64,000 nucleotides of DNA from Pseudonocardia sp. TRM90224 (GCF_021245725.1 NZ_JAJGSX010000031.1:1-64000), one strand, 5' to 3'; counted from the stretch's first letter, positions 52,215-61,349 are shown. The notes: a model not told the origin generated them from the letters alone. A program made the numbers and translations.

Positions 52215-52976
52215 GTGTCCGACCCGCTTCCGCCGCCCCAGCGCGGGCTGCTGACCGAGAGCATCTCGCGGCAGCTGCGCAGCGACATCCTCTCCGGGAA
52301 GCTCCCGGTGGGCTCGAAGCTGCCCTCGGAACGGGAGCTCGCCGCCCAGTTCGGCGCGAGCCGAAACGTGCTGCGGGAGGCGCTGCGCCGACTGGAGGCC
52401 CAGCACCTGATCGAGGTGGCACCCGGCCGCGGTTCGTTCGTCACCGACAGCTCGACGACGGACGCTCGCGGCTACGACGCGCTCTACCGCGCGAGCCGGC
52501 CCAGCGTTCGCCAGGTCATGGAGGCGCGGATCGCGATCGAGGTGGAGACGGTCGGGCTGGCGTCGGAGCGCGCCACCCACGCGGAGCTGGCCACGATCCG
52601 GGCGGCGAACGACCGGATGCTCCACGCCACCGACTTCGTCGCGAAGGCGCAGGCCGACCTCGACTTCCACGAGGCCATCGCGGTGGCCAGCGGCAACCCG
52701 GTGCTGCGGGTGATGCTCTCCTCGATCAGCGGGATGATGTTCGAGGTCATGCTGCGCTCCAACTCCGACCCGTCCATCGCTGAGCCCGGCGTGCCGCACC
52801 ACCCCGAGATCCTCGAGGCGATCGAGGCCCGCGACGTCCATCGGGCCCGGCACTGCATGTACGAGCACCTCGCGCTCGCGCGCCGCACCTACGGCCCCGA
52901 CCTGGACATCAGCGTCGACGTCATGGCGGCCCGCCACATCGAGTCCCTCCTGCACAGGACCGACCCCCAGCCCTAG
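52215..52976 (+). CDS. FadR-subfamily GntR regulator
   Basis: A 253-residue repressor: winged helix (LTESISRQLRSDILSGKL, GSKLPSERELAAQFGASRNVLREALRRLEAQ in pieces: LPSERELAAQFGASRNVLRE) and an all-helical FCD effector domain with metal-type residues in DLDFHEAIAVASGNPVLR and HHPEILEAIEARDVHRARHCM. It precedes a sugar ABC transporter and mannonate dehydratase and probably represses them until a sugar acid binds. The matching operator is at 53013-53029. GTG start at 52215. Confidence 0.9.
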   Translation: MSDPLPPPQRGLLTESISRQLRSDILSGKLPVGSKLPSERELAAQFGASRNVLREALRRLEAQHLIEVAPGRGSFVTDSSTTDARGYDALYRASRPSVRQVMEARIAIEVETVGLASERATHAELATIRAANDRMLHATDFVAKAQADLDFHEAIAVASGNPVLRVMLSSISGMMFEVMLRSNSDPSIAEPGVPHHPEILEAIEARDVHRARHCMYEHLALARRTYGPDLDISVDVMAARHIESLLHRTDPQP

Positions 52977-53012
52977 GCGCTGCCCGCAACGCCGTGTTAG
53001 CGTTCCGCCGCT

Positions 53013-53029
53013 AACTGGTACTACCAGTT
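53013..53029 (+). promoter_or_regulatory. FadR-type operator upstream of the ABC operon
   Basis: AACTGGTACTACCAGTT is a perfect palindrome around a central C and contains the TGGT-N3-ACCA core typical of GntR/FadR operators. It is 34 bp before the solute-binding-protein start and 37 bp after the regulator stop. Confidence 0.7.
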
Positions 53030-53063
53030 GGGCCAGTCCTCACCGACGATGAGAGGTACCGGC

Positions 53064-54353
53064 ATGAGGTTCAGCCGTCGCAGGTTCGGCACGCTCGTCG
53101 CCGCGACCGCCGGCACCGCCGCGCTCGGCTCGGCGCTCGGCGCGTGCTCGACGCCGCCGGTCACGCGGGACACGCCGCTGCGGATGCTGGCGGTCAACCA
53201 CGTCTGGACGCAGGCGATCCGCAAGCTCCTCCCCGAGTTCGAAGAGCGGATCGGGAGGAAGGTCTCGGTGTCCATGCTCACCGCCGACCAGCTGGCCAGC
53301 TCGTACAACGTCAAGCTCAACGCCTCGGCGACCGACATCGACGTGATGATGGTCAGGGCGCTGCAGGAGCAGGGGCTGTTCGCGCACAACGGCTGGCTCG
53401 CCGACCTCACCCCGCGCATCCAGGGCGACCCGGACTTCGCGTGGGACGACGTCCAGCCGGCGCCGCGTGAGGCGTCGACCGTCGCCGGAAAGGTGCTCAG
53501 CGTCCCGGTGGTGACCGAGCGGTCGGTCCTCTACTACCGCAAGGACCTCGGGCCGCCGCCGTCGACGCTCGACGAGCTGCGCGAGCGGGCACTGCAGCTC
53601 ACCGATCGCCAAAAGGGCTTCTTCGGGTTCGTCGGGCGCGGCCAGCGCAGCGGCGCGGTGACGCAGTGGTCGAGCTTCCTGTACTCGCTCGGCGGCGACT
53701 TCGTCACCGACGGCCGCTCCCGGATCGGCTCCCCGGAGGCGATCGCCGCATACCAGTACTACGGCGAGCTGCTGGGGAAGGCCGGCCCGCCCGGCGCGAC
53801 CAACATGAGCCTCGAGCAGGCGATGCCGATCTTCGCGCAGGCCAAGGCCGCGTTCTACGTCGACGCCGACGCGATCTACTCGAACTTCCTCGACCCGAAG
53901 GTCTCGATCGTGCAGGACACCGTCGGATTTGCGCCGTTCCCCGCCGGGCCGGCCGGGTCGCGCCCGTACAACATCCCGTCGTGGAGCGTGGGGATCAACC
54001 GCTTCTCCCGACTGCAGGACGACGCCTGGCAGTTCGTGCGCTGGGCGTCGAGCCGCGAGACCGTCGAGAAGATCCAGGCGGCCGGCATCCCCGGCGCGCG
54101 CACGTCGGTCTGGGCCGACGACAAGTCGCTCGCGACGTTCCCCGCGGAGCTCGCGGCGTCGATGCGGGTCAACGCCGAGAACGGGGTGGGGCACGACCGG
54201 CCGAAGGTCCTGCAAGTCGGACGGGCGCGCGACATCATCGGCCGCCCGCTCGTCGCAGGGATCCTCGGCCAGGACGTGCCGCCGGTCGCCCGCGATGCCG
54301 ACGCCGAACTGACCGACTTCCTCGTCCGCGACAACCGCCACCAGGGGATCTGA
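53064..54353 (+). CDS. ABC transporter sugar-binding lipoprotein
   Basis: A 429-residue extracellular binding protein. The signal has a Tat-type SRRRFGT segment and a lipobox (ALGSALGAC). The mature part follows family-1 solute-binding proteins: ATDIDVMMVRALQEQGLFAHNG, VPVVTERSVLYYRKDLG, SVGINRFSRLQDDAWQFVRW. The ATG at 53064 is supported by GAGAGG. With the permeases and ManD downstream the ligand is probably a sugar acid or oligosaccharide containing one. Confidence 0.9.
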   Translation: MRFSRRRFGTLVAATAGTAALGSALGACSTPPVTRDTPLRMLAVNHVWTQAIRKLLPEFEERIGRKVSVSMLTADQLASSYNVKLNASATDIDVMMVRALQEQGLFAHNGWLADLTPRIQGDPDFAWDDVQPAPREASTVAGKVLSVPVVTERSVLYYRKDLGPPPSTLDELRERALQLTDRQKGFFGFVGRGQRSGAVTQWSSFLYSLGGDFVTDGRSRIGSPEAIAAYQYYGELLGKAGPPGATNMSLEQAMPIFAQAKAAFYVDADAIYSNFLDPKVSIVQDTVGFAPFPAGPAGSRPYNIPSWSVGINRFSRLQDDAWQFVRWASSRETVEKIQAAGIPGARTSVWADDKSLATFPAELAASMRVNAENGVGHDRPKVLQVGRARDIIGRPLVAGILGQDVPPVARDADAELTDFLVRDNRHQGI

Positions 54354-55246
54354 TGCAGTCGCATTCCGTCGACCGGTCGCACCGGCGGCTGCGCTGGATG
54401 ATGCTGGCCCCCGCGCTGGCCTTCGTCGGCCTGATGATCGTCTTCCCGCTGCTGTTCACGATCGACCTGAGCCTCACCGACGCGTTCGGCGCGGTCAACG
54501 CCGGCGCGGAGCACGTCGGACTGCAGAACTACGGCGACGCGCTCTCCGACGGCCGCCGGTTCTGGCCGGCGGTGTGGCGCACCGTCTACTTCACCGTCGG
54601 CGCAGTGGTGCTGGAGACCGTGCTGGGGCTCGCGCTCGCGATGCTCATGCGCAGGGCGTTCCGCGGGATCCGCTGGGTCCGCACGGTGCTGATCGTGCCG
54701 CTGCTCGCGACGCCGGTGGCGATCGGCATCCTGTGGCTGCTGATCCTCGACCCCACGAACGGCATCGCGAACCAGCTGCTCAAGAGCGTCGGGATCGCAC
54801 CGCTGGAGTTCCTCGGCTCGGTGTCGCAGTCGCTGCCGACCCTGATGGTGATCGACGTCTGGCAGTGGACGCCGATGATGACGCTCCTGCTCCTCGCCGG
54901 ACTCTCGACGCTCCCGGAGGAGCCGGAGGAGGCCGCGACGGTCGACGGCGCCAACGCATGGCAGCGCTTCCGCCACGTCGTGCTGCCGATGCTCGGCCCG
55001 ACGATCGCGACCGCACTTGTGCTGCGCTCGGTCGACGCGTTGAAGACGTTCGACATCCTCTACGCGACGAAGGGCCCCGGCGGCGGCTCGGCCTTCGAGG
55101 CCGAGACGCTCAACGTGCTCGCCTACGGCCTCACGTTCGACTACCAGGAGTACGCGCTGGCCTCGGCCGTGCTGGTGCTCTTCACGCTCTTCATCATCGG
55201 GGTGGTGCTGGTGCTGCGCCGCTACGCCGGAAGGGGCGCCGCATGA
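54353..55246 (+). CDS. ABC transporter permease (MalF-like)
   Basis: A 297-residue six-helix permease with the EAA cytoplasmic loop EEPEEAATVDGANAWQRFRHVVLP, which docks to the ATPase, and an N-terminal helix LAPALAFVGLMIVFPLLFTI. Its start overlaps the binding-protein stop by one base and its end overlaps the next permease by ATGA. Confidence 0.92.
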   Translation: MQSHSVDRSHRRLRWMMLAPALAFVGLMIVFPLLFTIDLSLTDAFGAVNAGAEHVGLQNYGDALSDGRRFWPAVWRTVYFTVGAVVLETVLGLALAMLMRRAFRGIRWVRTVLIVPLLATPVAIGILWLLILDPTNGIANQLLKSVGIAPLEFLGSVSQSLPTLMVIDVWQWTPMMTLLLLAGLSTLPEEPEEAATVDGANAWQRFRHVVLPMLGPTIATALVLRSVDALKTFDILYATKGPGGGSAFEAETLNVLAYGLTFDYQEYALASAVLVLFTLFIIGVVLVLRRYAGRGAA

Positions 55247-56100
55247 GTACGGCCGCTGTGCTCGACCGAGCCGTTCCCGTCACACGCAGGCGGCGCGGCG
55301 GCTGGTCGTGGCTGCGCGGCGTCGCCATCACGGTGGTGACGCTGGTGTTCGCGCTGCCGGTCGTCTGGATGTTCGCCGCAGCGTTCAAGACGAACGTGCA
55401 GGTCACCGACCCGACGGTCGGGCTCGTCTTCCCGCCGACGCTGGAGAACTTCGCGAACGTGCTCGCCGACGGCGCGATCCTGCCGGCGATGGGCAACTCA
55501 CTGCTCGTCGGCGTGGTCTCCACCGTGCTCTCGGCCGTGCTCGCGGTGCCGGCGGCGTGGGCCGTCGGACGGTTCGGGATGCGCAGCACCGGCTCGCTCG
55601 TGCTGGTCGCCCGGATCGTGCCGGCGATCTCGCTGCTCGTGCCGTGGTACTACCTGTTCGCGCAGGCCGGGCTGGTCGGCAGCTACACGGTGCTGGTGCT
55701 CAGCCACATGTTCGTCTCGGTCCCGCTGATCCTCTGGATCATGATCAGCTTCTTCGAGGGGCTGCCGGTCGAGCTGGAGGAGGCGGCGCGCGTCGACGGG
55801 CTCTCCGCGTTCGGCGCGTTCCTGCGCATCGCGCTGCCGCTGGCCGCCCCGGGCACCGCGACGGCGGCGGTGCTGGCGTTCGTCGCCAGCTGGAACAACT
55901 TCATGTTCGCACTGGTGCTCGCCGACGAGAACACCGAGACCGTGCCCGTCGCGCTGTTCTCCTTCATCTCCTACGCGAGCACCGACTGGGGCGGCCTGAT
56001 GGCGGCCTCCGCGCTCATGACGGTGCCCGTCGTCGTCGTGGCGCTCCTCGCGCAGAAGCACATCGTGGCCGGCCTGACCGCCGGCGCCACAAAAGGCTGA
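55243..56100 (+). CDS. ABC transporter permease (MalG-like)
   Basis: A 285-residue permease with the EAA loop VELEEAARVDGLSAFGAFLRIALP and membrane segments throughout. It forms the channel with the preceding permease. No ATPase gene follows, which is usual for actinobacterial sugar importers that share one MsiK-type ATPase encoded elsewhere. Confidence 0.92.
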   Translation: MSTAAVLDRAVPVTRRRRGGWSWLRGVAITVVTLVFALPVVWMFAAAFKTNVQVTDPTVGLVFPPTLENFANVLADGAILPAMGNSLLVGVVSTVLSAVLAVPAAWAVGRFGMRSTGSLVLVARIVPAISLLVPWYYLFAQAGLVGSYTVLVLSHMFVSVPLILWIMISFFEGLPVELEEAARVDGLSAFGAFLRIALPLAAPGTATAAVLAFVASWNNFMFALVLADENTETVPVALFSFISYASTDWGGLMAASALMTVPVVVVALLAQKHIVAGLTAGATKG

Positions 56101-56116
56101 AAGGACCGCACCCGCA

Positions 56117-57313
56117 ATGAAGATCGTCGACGCGACGGTCGTCGTGACGAGCCCGGGACGCAACTTCGTCACGCTGAAGATCGAGACCGACGACGGGGTG
56201 AGCGGCCTCGGCGATGCCACGCTGAACGGCCGCGAGCTGGCCGTCGCCTCCTACCTGCGCGACCACGTCGTTCCGCTGCTGATCGGGACCGACCCGCACC
56301 GCATCGAGGACACCTGGCAGTCGCTGTACCGGGGTGCGTACTGGCGGCGAGGGCCGGTGACGATGGCCGCGATCGCGGCGGTCGACGTCGCGCTGTGGGA
56401 CATCAAGGCCAAGGTCGCGAGTCTGCCGCTCTACCAGCTGCTCGGTGGCGCGAGCCGCGAGCGCGTCCGCACCTACGGGCACGCGAGCGGCGGCTCGCTC
56501 CCGGAGCTGTTCGACGCCGTCCGCGCGCGGATCGAGCAGGGCTACCCCGCCATCCGCGTGCAGACCGGGGTGCCGGGGCTGCGCCGGGTGTACGGGGTCA
56601 GCGGTAGCCCGGCGGTCGATCCCGGCCTGCCCGCCGTCGAGGACTGGGACACGGCGGCGTACCTGCGGCACCTGCCGCGGGTGTTCGAGGCGGTGCGCGC
56701 CGAGTTCGGCCCGGACCTGCCGCTGCTGCACGACGCGCACCACCGCCTCACCCCGCAGCAGGCCGCCCGCCTGGGCAAGGAACTGGAGCCCTACGACCTG
56801 TTCTGGCTGGAGGACTGCACGCCGGCGGAGAACCAGGAGGGTCTGCGGCTGGTCCGCCGCCACACGACGACACCGCTCGCGATCGGCGAGGTGTTCAACA
56901 CCGTCTTCGACTACCAGACGCTCGTCACCGAGCAGCTGATCGACTTCGTCCGCTCGGCGGTGACGCACTTCGGCGGGGTCACACCCCTGAAGAAGCTCTT
57001 CGACCTCGCCGCGCCGTACCAGATCCGCAGCGCGATCCACGGACCGGAGGACATCTCCCCCGTCGGCATGGCCGCGGCGATCCACCTCGACATGGCGATC
57101 CACAACTTCGGCATCCAGGAGTACGCCGGGTACACCGACCGGACCGACGAGGTGTTCCGGCGCGCGTTCACGTTCGTCGACGGGCACCTGCACCCCGGCG
57201 ACACCCCCGGCATCGGCGTCGAGCTCGACGAGCAGGCCGCGGCCGCACACCCGTACGAGCGCTCCTACCTCCCGGTCAACCGGCTGCTGGACGGCACCGT
57301 CCACGACTGGTGA
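56117..57313 (+). CDS. manD: D-mannonate dehydratase, enolase superfamily
   Basis: A 398-residue ManD-type enzyme that dehydrates mannonate to 2-keto-3-deoxygluconate. Hallmarks are GRNFVTLKIETDDGVSGLGD and DATLNGRELAVASYL at the N-terminus, YRGAYWRRGPVTMAAIAAVD, the metal ligands in LLHDAHHRL, LEDCTPAENQE and GEVFN, and GPEDISPVGMAA with the C-terminal DW lid. ManD families include low-activity members and gluconate-specific ones, so specificity is provisional. It is 16 bp after the permease, last gene of the operon. Confidence 0.9.
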   Translation: MKIVDATVVVTSPGRNFVTLKIETDDGVSGLGDATLNGRELAVASYLRDHVVPLLIGTDPHRIEDTWQSLYRGAYWRRGPVTMAAIAAVDVALWDIKAKVASLPLYQLLGGASRERVRTYGHASGGSLPELFDAVRARIEQGYPAIRVQTGVPGLRRVYGVSGSPAVDPGLPAVEDWDTAAYLRHLPRVFEAVRAEFGPDLPLLHDAHHRLTPQQAARLGKELEPYDLFWLEDCTPAENQEGLRLVRRHTTTPLAIGEVFNTVFDYQTLVTEQLIDFVRSAVTHFGGVTPLKKLFDLAAPYQIRSAIHGPEDISPVGMAAAIHLDMAIHNFGIQEYAGYTDRTDEVFRRAFTFVDGHLHPGDTPGIGVELDEQAAAAHPYERSYLPVNRLLDGTVHDW

Positions 57314-57315
57314 CC

Positions 57316-57386
57316 GAACTTCCCCACCGTTTTGCCAACTTGCACGCCCTCCGGCCTCTGCAGGTTGGCAAAACGGTGGGGAAGTT
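57316..57386. repeat. Palindromic interspersed repeat, family C, copy 5
   Basis: Close to copy 3 in arms and in its TTGCACGCCCTCC loop start. It begins 3 bp after the manD stop. Confidence 0.85.
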
Positions 57387-57482
57387 GGGTGCGCAGACGA
57401 ACAGCACGGACGGACAGTTGGTGCATTTCACATCCTTTTGCCTTGACCCTGTGTGAGTCCCCCGCTTAGCGTCGTCACCAAC

Positions 57483-57560
57483 GGTCACGAACATCAGCGA
57501 CAAGCCCCGGCTGGCTGATTGGCAACCCTCGCGTGCGGTGGGGTGCTCCGGGTGACGACC
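57483..57560 (+). ncRNA. SAM-IV riboswitch upstream of metQNI
   Basis: The segment starts GGTC and ends GACC (closing stem) and contains the conserved core pieces CAAGCCCCGGCTGGCTGAT, TGGCAACCCTC and GCGGTGGGGTGCTCCGGGTG, which match the SAM-IV aptamer known from actinobacteria as I recall it. It would sense S-adenosylmethionine and lower expression of the methionine importer. A further hairpin (GCAGGTG ... CACCTGC, about 57563-57586) follows and may be part of the switch. Confidence 0.85.
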
Positions 57561-57616
57561 GGGCAGGTGTCATTTCCGCCACCTGCAAGCGCTCGACCTT
57601 TCGGGAGACCGTCGAC

Positions 57617-57691
57617 ATGCGTCCGCTGTTGGCCGCCTGGCGCCGCCACATCGACCAGATGCGCGGCTGCACCTCGACCCGCTGTCGCTGA
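57617..57691 (+). CDS. Cys-containing leader peptide upstream of metQ
   Basis: A 24-codon frame from ATG to TGA, preceded by GGGAG. The product begins MRPLLAAWRRHIDQMRG and ends with two Cys (CTSTRCR). Actinobacterial sulfur genes are often preceded by leader peptides of the form RRHVDL...C in which Cys codons act as a sensor; this fits that class. It lies between the SAM-IV aptamer and metQ, about 100 bp before the latter. Confidence 0.6.
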   Translation: MRPLLAAWRRHIDQMRGCTSTRCR

Positions 57692-57792
57692 CCCGCGACC
57701 GGGCCGTTCCCTCACTCTTTCGCTCGTTCTCGACCACAGGTTCCGCGCTGCTCGCACCCACAGGTGCCGGCGCGGCGAAAGGATGCTCCGCC

Positions 57793-58692
57793 ATGCGCAC
57801 CCGCATGAGATCACTGCTCGCACTGCTGCCCGCCCTCCTGCTCGCTGTCGCGTGCGCCGCGCCGGGCTCGACCCCGGCCGGCGGCGGTGACGGCGCCGCC
57901 GGGACCGTCGTCAAGATCGGTGTCGCCGACGGCACCGAGAACTACTGGACGGTCTACAAGGAGAAGGCGAAGGCCGCCGGCATCACGGTGGAGCTGGTCA
58001 ACTTCACCGACTACAACCAGCCCAACCCGGCGCTGTCGCAGGGCCAGCTGCAGCTCAACCAGTTCCAGCACCTGCAGTACCTCGCGAACTACAACGTGAA
58101 GAACAACGACACGCTGGTGCCGATCGGCGCGACCGCGGTCTACCCGCTGCCGCTCTACTCGACCAAGCACACGTCGGTCGACGCGATCCCGCAGGGCGGG
58201 CAGGTCGTGATCCCGAACGACCCGACCAACCAGGCCCGTGCGCTGCTGGTGCTGCAGGCGGCCAAGCTGATCACGCTCAAGGGCGGCGGCACGTCGCTCT
58301 CCACGCCCAACGAGATCGACACGGCCGCGTCGAAGGTCACCGTCGTCCCGGTCGACGCGGCGCAGACCGCGGCGAACCTCGCCAGCGTCGACGCCGCGAT
58401 CGTCAACAACAACTATGCGACGGCGGCGAACCTCGGGCCCGACAAGGTGATCTTCAAGGACGACCCGAACAGCGACTCCTCGAAGCCCTACATCAACACG
58501 TTCGTCTCGCGCGCCGCCGACAAGGACAACCCGACCTACCGCAAGCTGGTCGAGATCTACCACGACCCCGAGGTGCTCGCGGCGGCCCGCAAGGACCTCG
58601 GCGACGGTGGTGTCTTCAAGGACAACGACGCCGCCGACCTGCAGTCCAGCACGGTCGTCATCCAGGACGCGCTGAAGGCATCGGGCTCCTGA
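57793..58692 (+). CDS. metQ: Methionine-binding lipoprotein MetQ
   Basis: A 299-residue NlpA/MetQ-type binding protein: lipoprotein signal ending LLAVACAA, then VVKIGVADGTENYWTVYKEKA, FTDYNQPNPALSQGQLQLNQFQHLQYLANY, GATAVYPLPLYSTKH and the late NPTYRKLVEIYHDPEV. It delivers methionine to MetNI. Two in-frame ATG codons (57793, 57805) are possible; the first follows GAAAGGA. Expression is presumably lowered by SAM through the upstream riboswitch. Confidence 0.92.
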   Translation: MRTRMRSLLALLPALLLAVACAAPGSTPAGGGDGAAGTVVKIGVADGTENYWTVYKEKAKAAGITVELVNFTDYNQPNPALSQGQLQLNQFQHLQYLANYNVKNNDTLVPIGATAVYPLPLYSTKHTSVDAIPQGGQVVIPNDPTNQARALLVLQAAKLITLKGGGTSLSTPNEIDTAASKVTVVPVDAAQTAANLASVDAAIVNNNYATAANLGPDKVIFKDDPNSDSSKPYINTFVSRAADKDNPTYRKLVEIYHDPEVLAAARKDLGDGGVFKDNDAADLQSSTVVIQDALKASGS

Positions 58693-58694
58693 TC

Positions 58695-59726
58695 ATGGCA
58701 CCGGTGATCCGCTTCTCCGCGGCGACGAAGGAGTTCCCCGCCAGCCGCGGGTCCGCGGTGCGCGCGGTCGACACCGTCGACCTCGACATCGAGGACGGCG
58801 CGATCACCGGTGTCATCGGGTACTCGGGGGCGGGCAAGAGCACGCTCGTCCGGATGATCAACGCGCTGGAGCTGCCGACGTCGGGCACGGTGACCGTCGG
58901 CGACCGGGTGACCGGCACGCTGGGCGAGCGCGAGCTGCGTGCCCTCCGCGGCGAGGTCGGGATGATCTTCCAGCAGTTCAACCTGTTCGCGTCGCGCACG
59001 GTGGCCGGCAACGTCGGCTACCCGCTGCGCATCGCTGGCTGGAGCAAGGAGAAGCGCAAGCAGCGGGTGGCCGAGCTGCTGGAGTTCGTCGGGATCAGCG
59101 AGAAGGCCCGGCAGTTCCCCAACCAGCTCTCCGGCGGTCAGAAGCAGCGGGTCGGGATCGCGCGGGCGCTGGCCACGTCACCCCGCATCCTGCTGGCCGA
59201 CGAGGCCACCAGCGCGCTCGACCCGGAGACCACGGCCGACGTGCTCGCGTTGCTGCGGCGGATCAACCGCGAGCTGGGCACCACCATCGTCGTGATCACG
59301 CACGAGATGGAGGTGGTCAGTTCCATCTGCGACACGGTCGTGGTGATGGAGCAGGGCAAGGTGATCGAGCACGGACCGGTGTACGACGTGTTCGCCGACC
59401 CCCGCGAGCAGGCGACCCGCCGGTTCGTGAACAGCGTGCTGAAGGACCGGCCGTCGGCCGAGACCGTCGCGCGGCTGCGCGAGCACTTCAGCGGGCGCCT
59501 CGTGACCGTCGCGGTGCGCGCCGAACCGGGTGCGCGCAGCGCCCTGTCCGACGTGCTCGCCGGGCACGACGTGCGCAGCACCGTCGTCTACGGCGGGATC
59601 AGGGAGCTCGCGGACAAGCCGTTCGGCAGCATCACGTTCGAGCTGACCGGCAGCGACCCGGCGATCGACGCGCTGATCCGCGAGCTGGCGCAGCACACCG
59701 ATGTCGAGGAGCTGAGCGCGGCGTGA
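58695..59726 (+). CDS. metN: Methionine ABC transporter ATPase MetN
   Basis: A 343-residue ATPase with Walker A GYSGAGKST, signature LSGGQKQRVGIARAL, Walker B ILLADEATSALDPET and the H-loop VVITHEMEVV. The last about 80 residues (LVTVAVRAEPGARSALSDVL) are the NIL domain, which in MetN binds methionine and blocks further uptake. It starts two bases after the metQ stop and overlaps metI. Confidence 0.95.
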   Translation: MAPVIRFSAATKEFPASRGSAVRAVDTVDLDIEDGAITGVIGYSGAGKSTLVRMINALELPTSGTVTVGDRVTGTLGERELRALRGEVGMIFQQFNLFASRTVAGNVGYPLRIAGWSKEKRKQRVAELLEFVGISEKARQFPNQLSGGQKQRVGIARALATSPRILLADEATSALDPETTADVLALLRRINRELGTTIVVITHEMEVVSSICDTVVVMEQGKVIEHGPVYDVFADPREQATRRFVNSVLKDRPSAETVARLREHFSGRLVTVAVRAEPGARSALSDVLAGHDVRSTVVYGGIRELADKPFGSITFELTGSDPAIDALIRELAQHTDVEELSAA

Positions 59727-60382
59727 ACGAGTGGGACAAGCTGACGCCGGTGCTGTGGCTGTCGTTCCAGCAGACCGTCTACATGGTCTTCTGGACGATG
59801 CTGATCGCCGGGGTGCTCGGCCTGCTGCTCGGGGTGGCGCTCTACACCAGCAGGCGGGGCGGGCTCTTCCAGAACGCGCCGGCGTTCCACCTGCTGAACG
59901 TGCTGGTCAACATCGTGCGACCGATCCCGTTCATCATCTTCATCACCGCGGTCGGGCCGCTCACGCTGCTCGTCATGGGCACGACGATCGGGACGCAGTC
60001 GGTGCTGTTCCCGATGTCGGCGATGGCGACGTTCGTGATCGGGCGGATCGTCGAGCAGAACCTCGTCTCCGTCGACCCCGGCGTGATCGAGGCGGCGCGC
60101 GCGATGGGCGCGAGCCGCTTCCGGATCGTGTGGAGCGTCCTCATCCCGGAGGCGCTCGGCCCGCTCGTGCTCGGCTACACGTTCATCTTCATCGGCGTGG
60201 TCGACATGTCGGCGATGGCCGGGTACGTCGGCGGCGGCGGCCTCGGCGACTTCGCCATCACCTACGGCTACCAGCAGTTCAACTGGCCCGTCACGCTGGT
60301 CACGGTCGTGATCATCATCGCCGTGGTGCAGGTGGCGCAGCTGGTCGGGAACTGGCTGGCGCGCAAGGCGCTGCGTCGCTGA
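59723..60382 (+). CDS. metI: Methionine ABC transporter permease MetI
   Basis: A 219-residue five-helix permease with the EAA-type loop VIEAARAMGASRFRIVWSVLIPEALGPL and ARPIPFII-type segment VRPIPFIIFITAVGPL. GTG at 59723 overlaps the metN stop (GTGA). Completes the importer. Confidence 0.94.
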   Translation: MNEWDKLTPVLWLSFQQTVYMVFWTMLIAGVLGLLLGVALYTSRRGGLFQNAPAFHLLNVLVNIVRPIPFIIFITAVGPLTLLVMGTTIGTQSVLFPMSAMATFVIGRIVEQNLVSVDPGVIEAARAMGASRFRIVWSVLIPEALGPLVLGYTFIFIGVVDMSAMAGYVGGGGLGDFAITYGYQQFNWPVTLVTVVIIIAVVQVAQLVGNWLARKALRR

Positions 60383-60399
60383 TCCCCGGGACCGCACAC

Positions 60400-60458
60400 G
60401 TGGGCAGGAAAGCCACTTTCCGGCCCTCACAGGGCAGGAAAGTGGCTTTCCTGCCCTC
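60400..60458. repeat. Palindromic interspersed repeat, family B, copy 4
   Basis: Same two-unit structure as the other copies but with the centre inverted (CCCTCACAGGG rather than CCCTGTGAGGG), as if the element were inserted in the other direction. It separates convergent metI and folD. Confidence 0.85.
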
Positions 60459-60500
60459 CCCTGCTCCCGGCTGAGCTGCGCGAGCGGGCACAGCGCCGGA

Positions 60501-61349
60501 TCAGCTCGCCGCGGCGTCCACCGTATGTGCCAGCAGCAGCGCGGTCGTGACCGCGCCTACGCCGCCCGGCACCGGTGTCAGCGCCGATGCCCGACCTGCG
60601 ACGGCGGTCGCGTCGACGTCCCCGACCAGGCCGCCGTCGTCGGTGGCGTTGGTGCCGACGTCCACGACGACGGCACCCGGCGCCACGTGCTCCGCGCCGA
60701 TCATCCCGGCCCGCCCGACCGCGGCGACGAGCACGTCGGCCCGGCGGGTGACGGCGGCGAGGTCACGCGTGCGGGAGTGGCAGACGGTGACCGTCGCGTT
60801 GCGGGCGAGCAGGAGCAGCGCGACCGGCTTGCCCACGACGGTCGAGCGGCCGACCACAACCACCTCGCGGCCCTCCAGCTCGACGCTGTGGTGGTCCAGC
60901 AGCCGCAGCACCGCCTCGGCGGTGGCCGGCGCGAACGCGGGCAGCCCTGCCGCGAGCCGGCCGAGGCTCTCCGGGTTGGCGCCGTCGACGTCCTTCGCCG
61001 GCGGGATCCGGCCGGCCAGCTCCGCCGCGTCGACCCCGGCGGGGAGCGGGGTCTGCAGGATGATCCCGTGCACCGCGGGGTCGGCGCTCAGCTCGGCCAA
61101 CCGCGCGCCCAGGTCCGTCGAAGTGGCGTCGACGCCGAGGTCGTGCACGACGCAGTCGACCCCGACCGCGGCGGCCGCCTTCCCGATCGAGCGGACGTAC
61201 CACCGGCTGCCGCCGTCGTCGGTGGCCACCACCACGGCCAGCCGCGCGACGGTGCCGGCGGCCGCGAGTGCGGCGGCCCGCTCGGCGACCTTGGCACGCA
61301 GCGTGGCGGCCGCCTCGCGCCCGGACAGTTCCCGCGTCCCACGATCCAT
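60501..61349 (-). CDS. folD: Bifunctional methylenetetrahydrofolate dehydrogenase/cyclohydrolase
   Basis: Interconverts methylene-, methenyl- and formyl-tetrahydrofolate. The 282-residue protein has the catalytic YVRSIGK segment (Tyr and Lys), the GIILQTPLPAGVDAAEL and PPAKDVDGANPESLGRL motifs and the Rossmann GRSTVVGKPVALLLLARNATVTVCHS. PPAKDVDGANP differs from the usual KDVDGFHP. Its nearness to met transport genes fits one-carbon metabolism but they are convergent. ATG at 61349; a longer start is possible. Divergent from padR. Confidence 0.9.
   Translation of the reverse strand: MDRGTRELSGREAAATLRAKVAERAAALAAAGTVARLAVVVATDDGGSRWYVRSIGKAAAAVGVDCVVHDLGVDATSTDLGARLAELSADPAVHGIILQTPLPAGVDAAELAGRIPPAKDVDGANPESLGRLAAGLPAFAPATAEAVLRLLDHHSVELEGREVVVVGRSTVVGKPVALLLLARNATVTVCHSRTRDLAAVTRRADVLVAAVGRAGMIGAEHVAPGAVVVDVGTNATDDGGLVGDVDATAVAGRASALTPVPGGVGAVTTALLLAHTVDAAAS

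Noticed and set aside
53040..54341. Leftward 433-codon open frame opposite the sugar-binding protein
   Set aside because: The plus strand has signal peptide, ribosome site and operon joints; the leftward frame has none.
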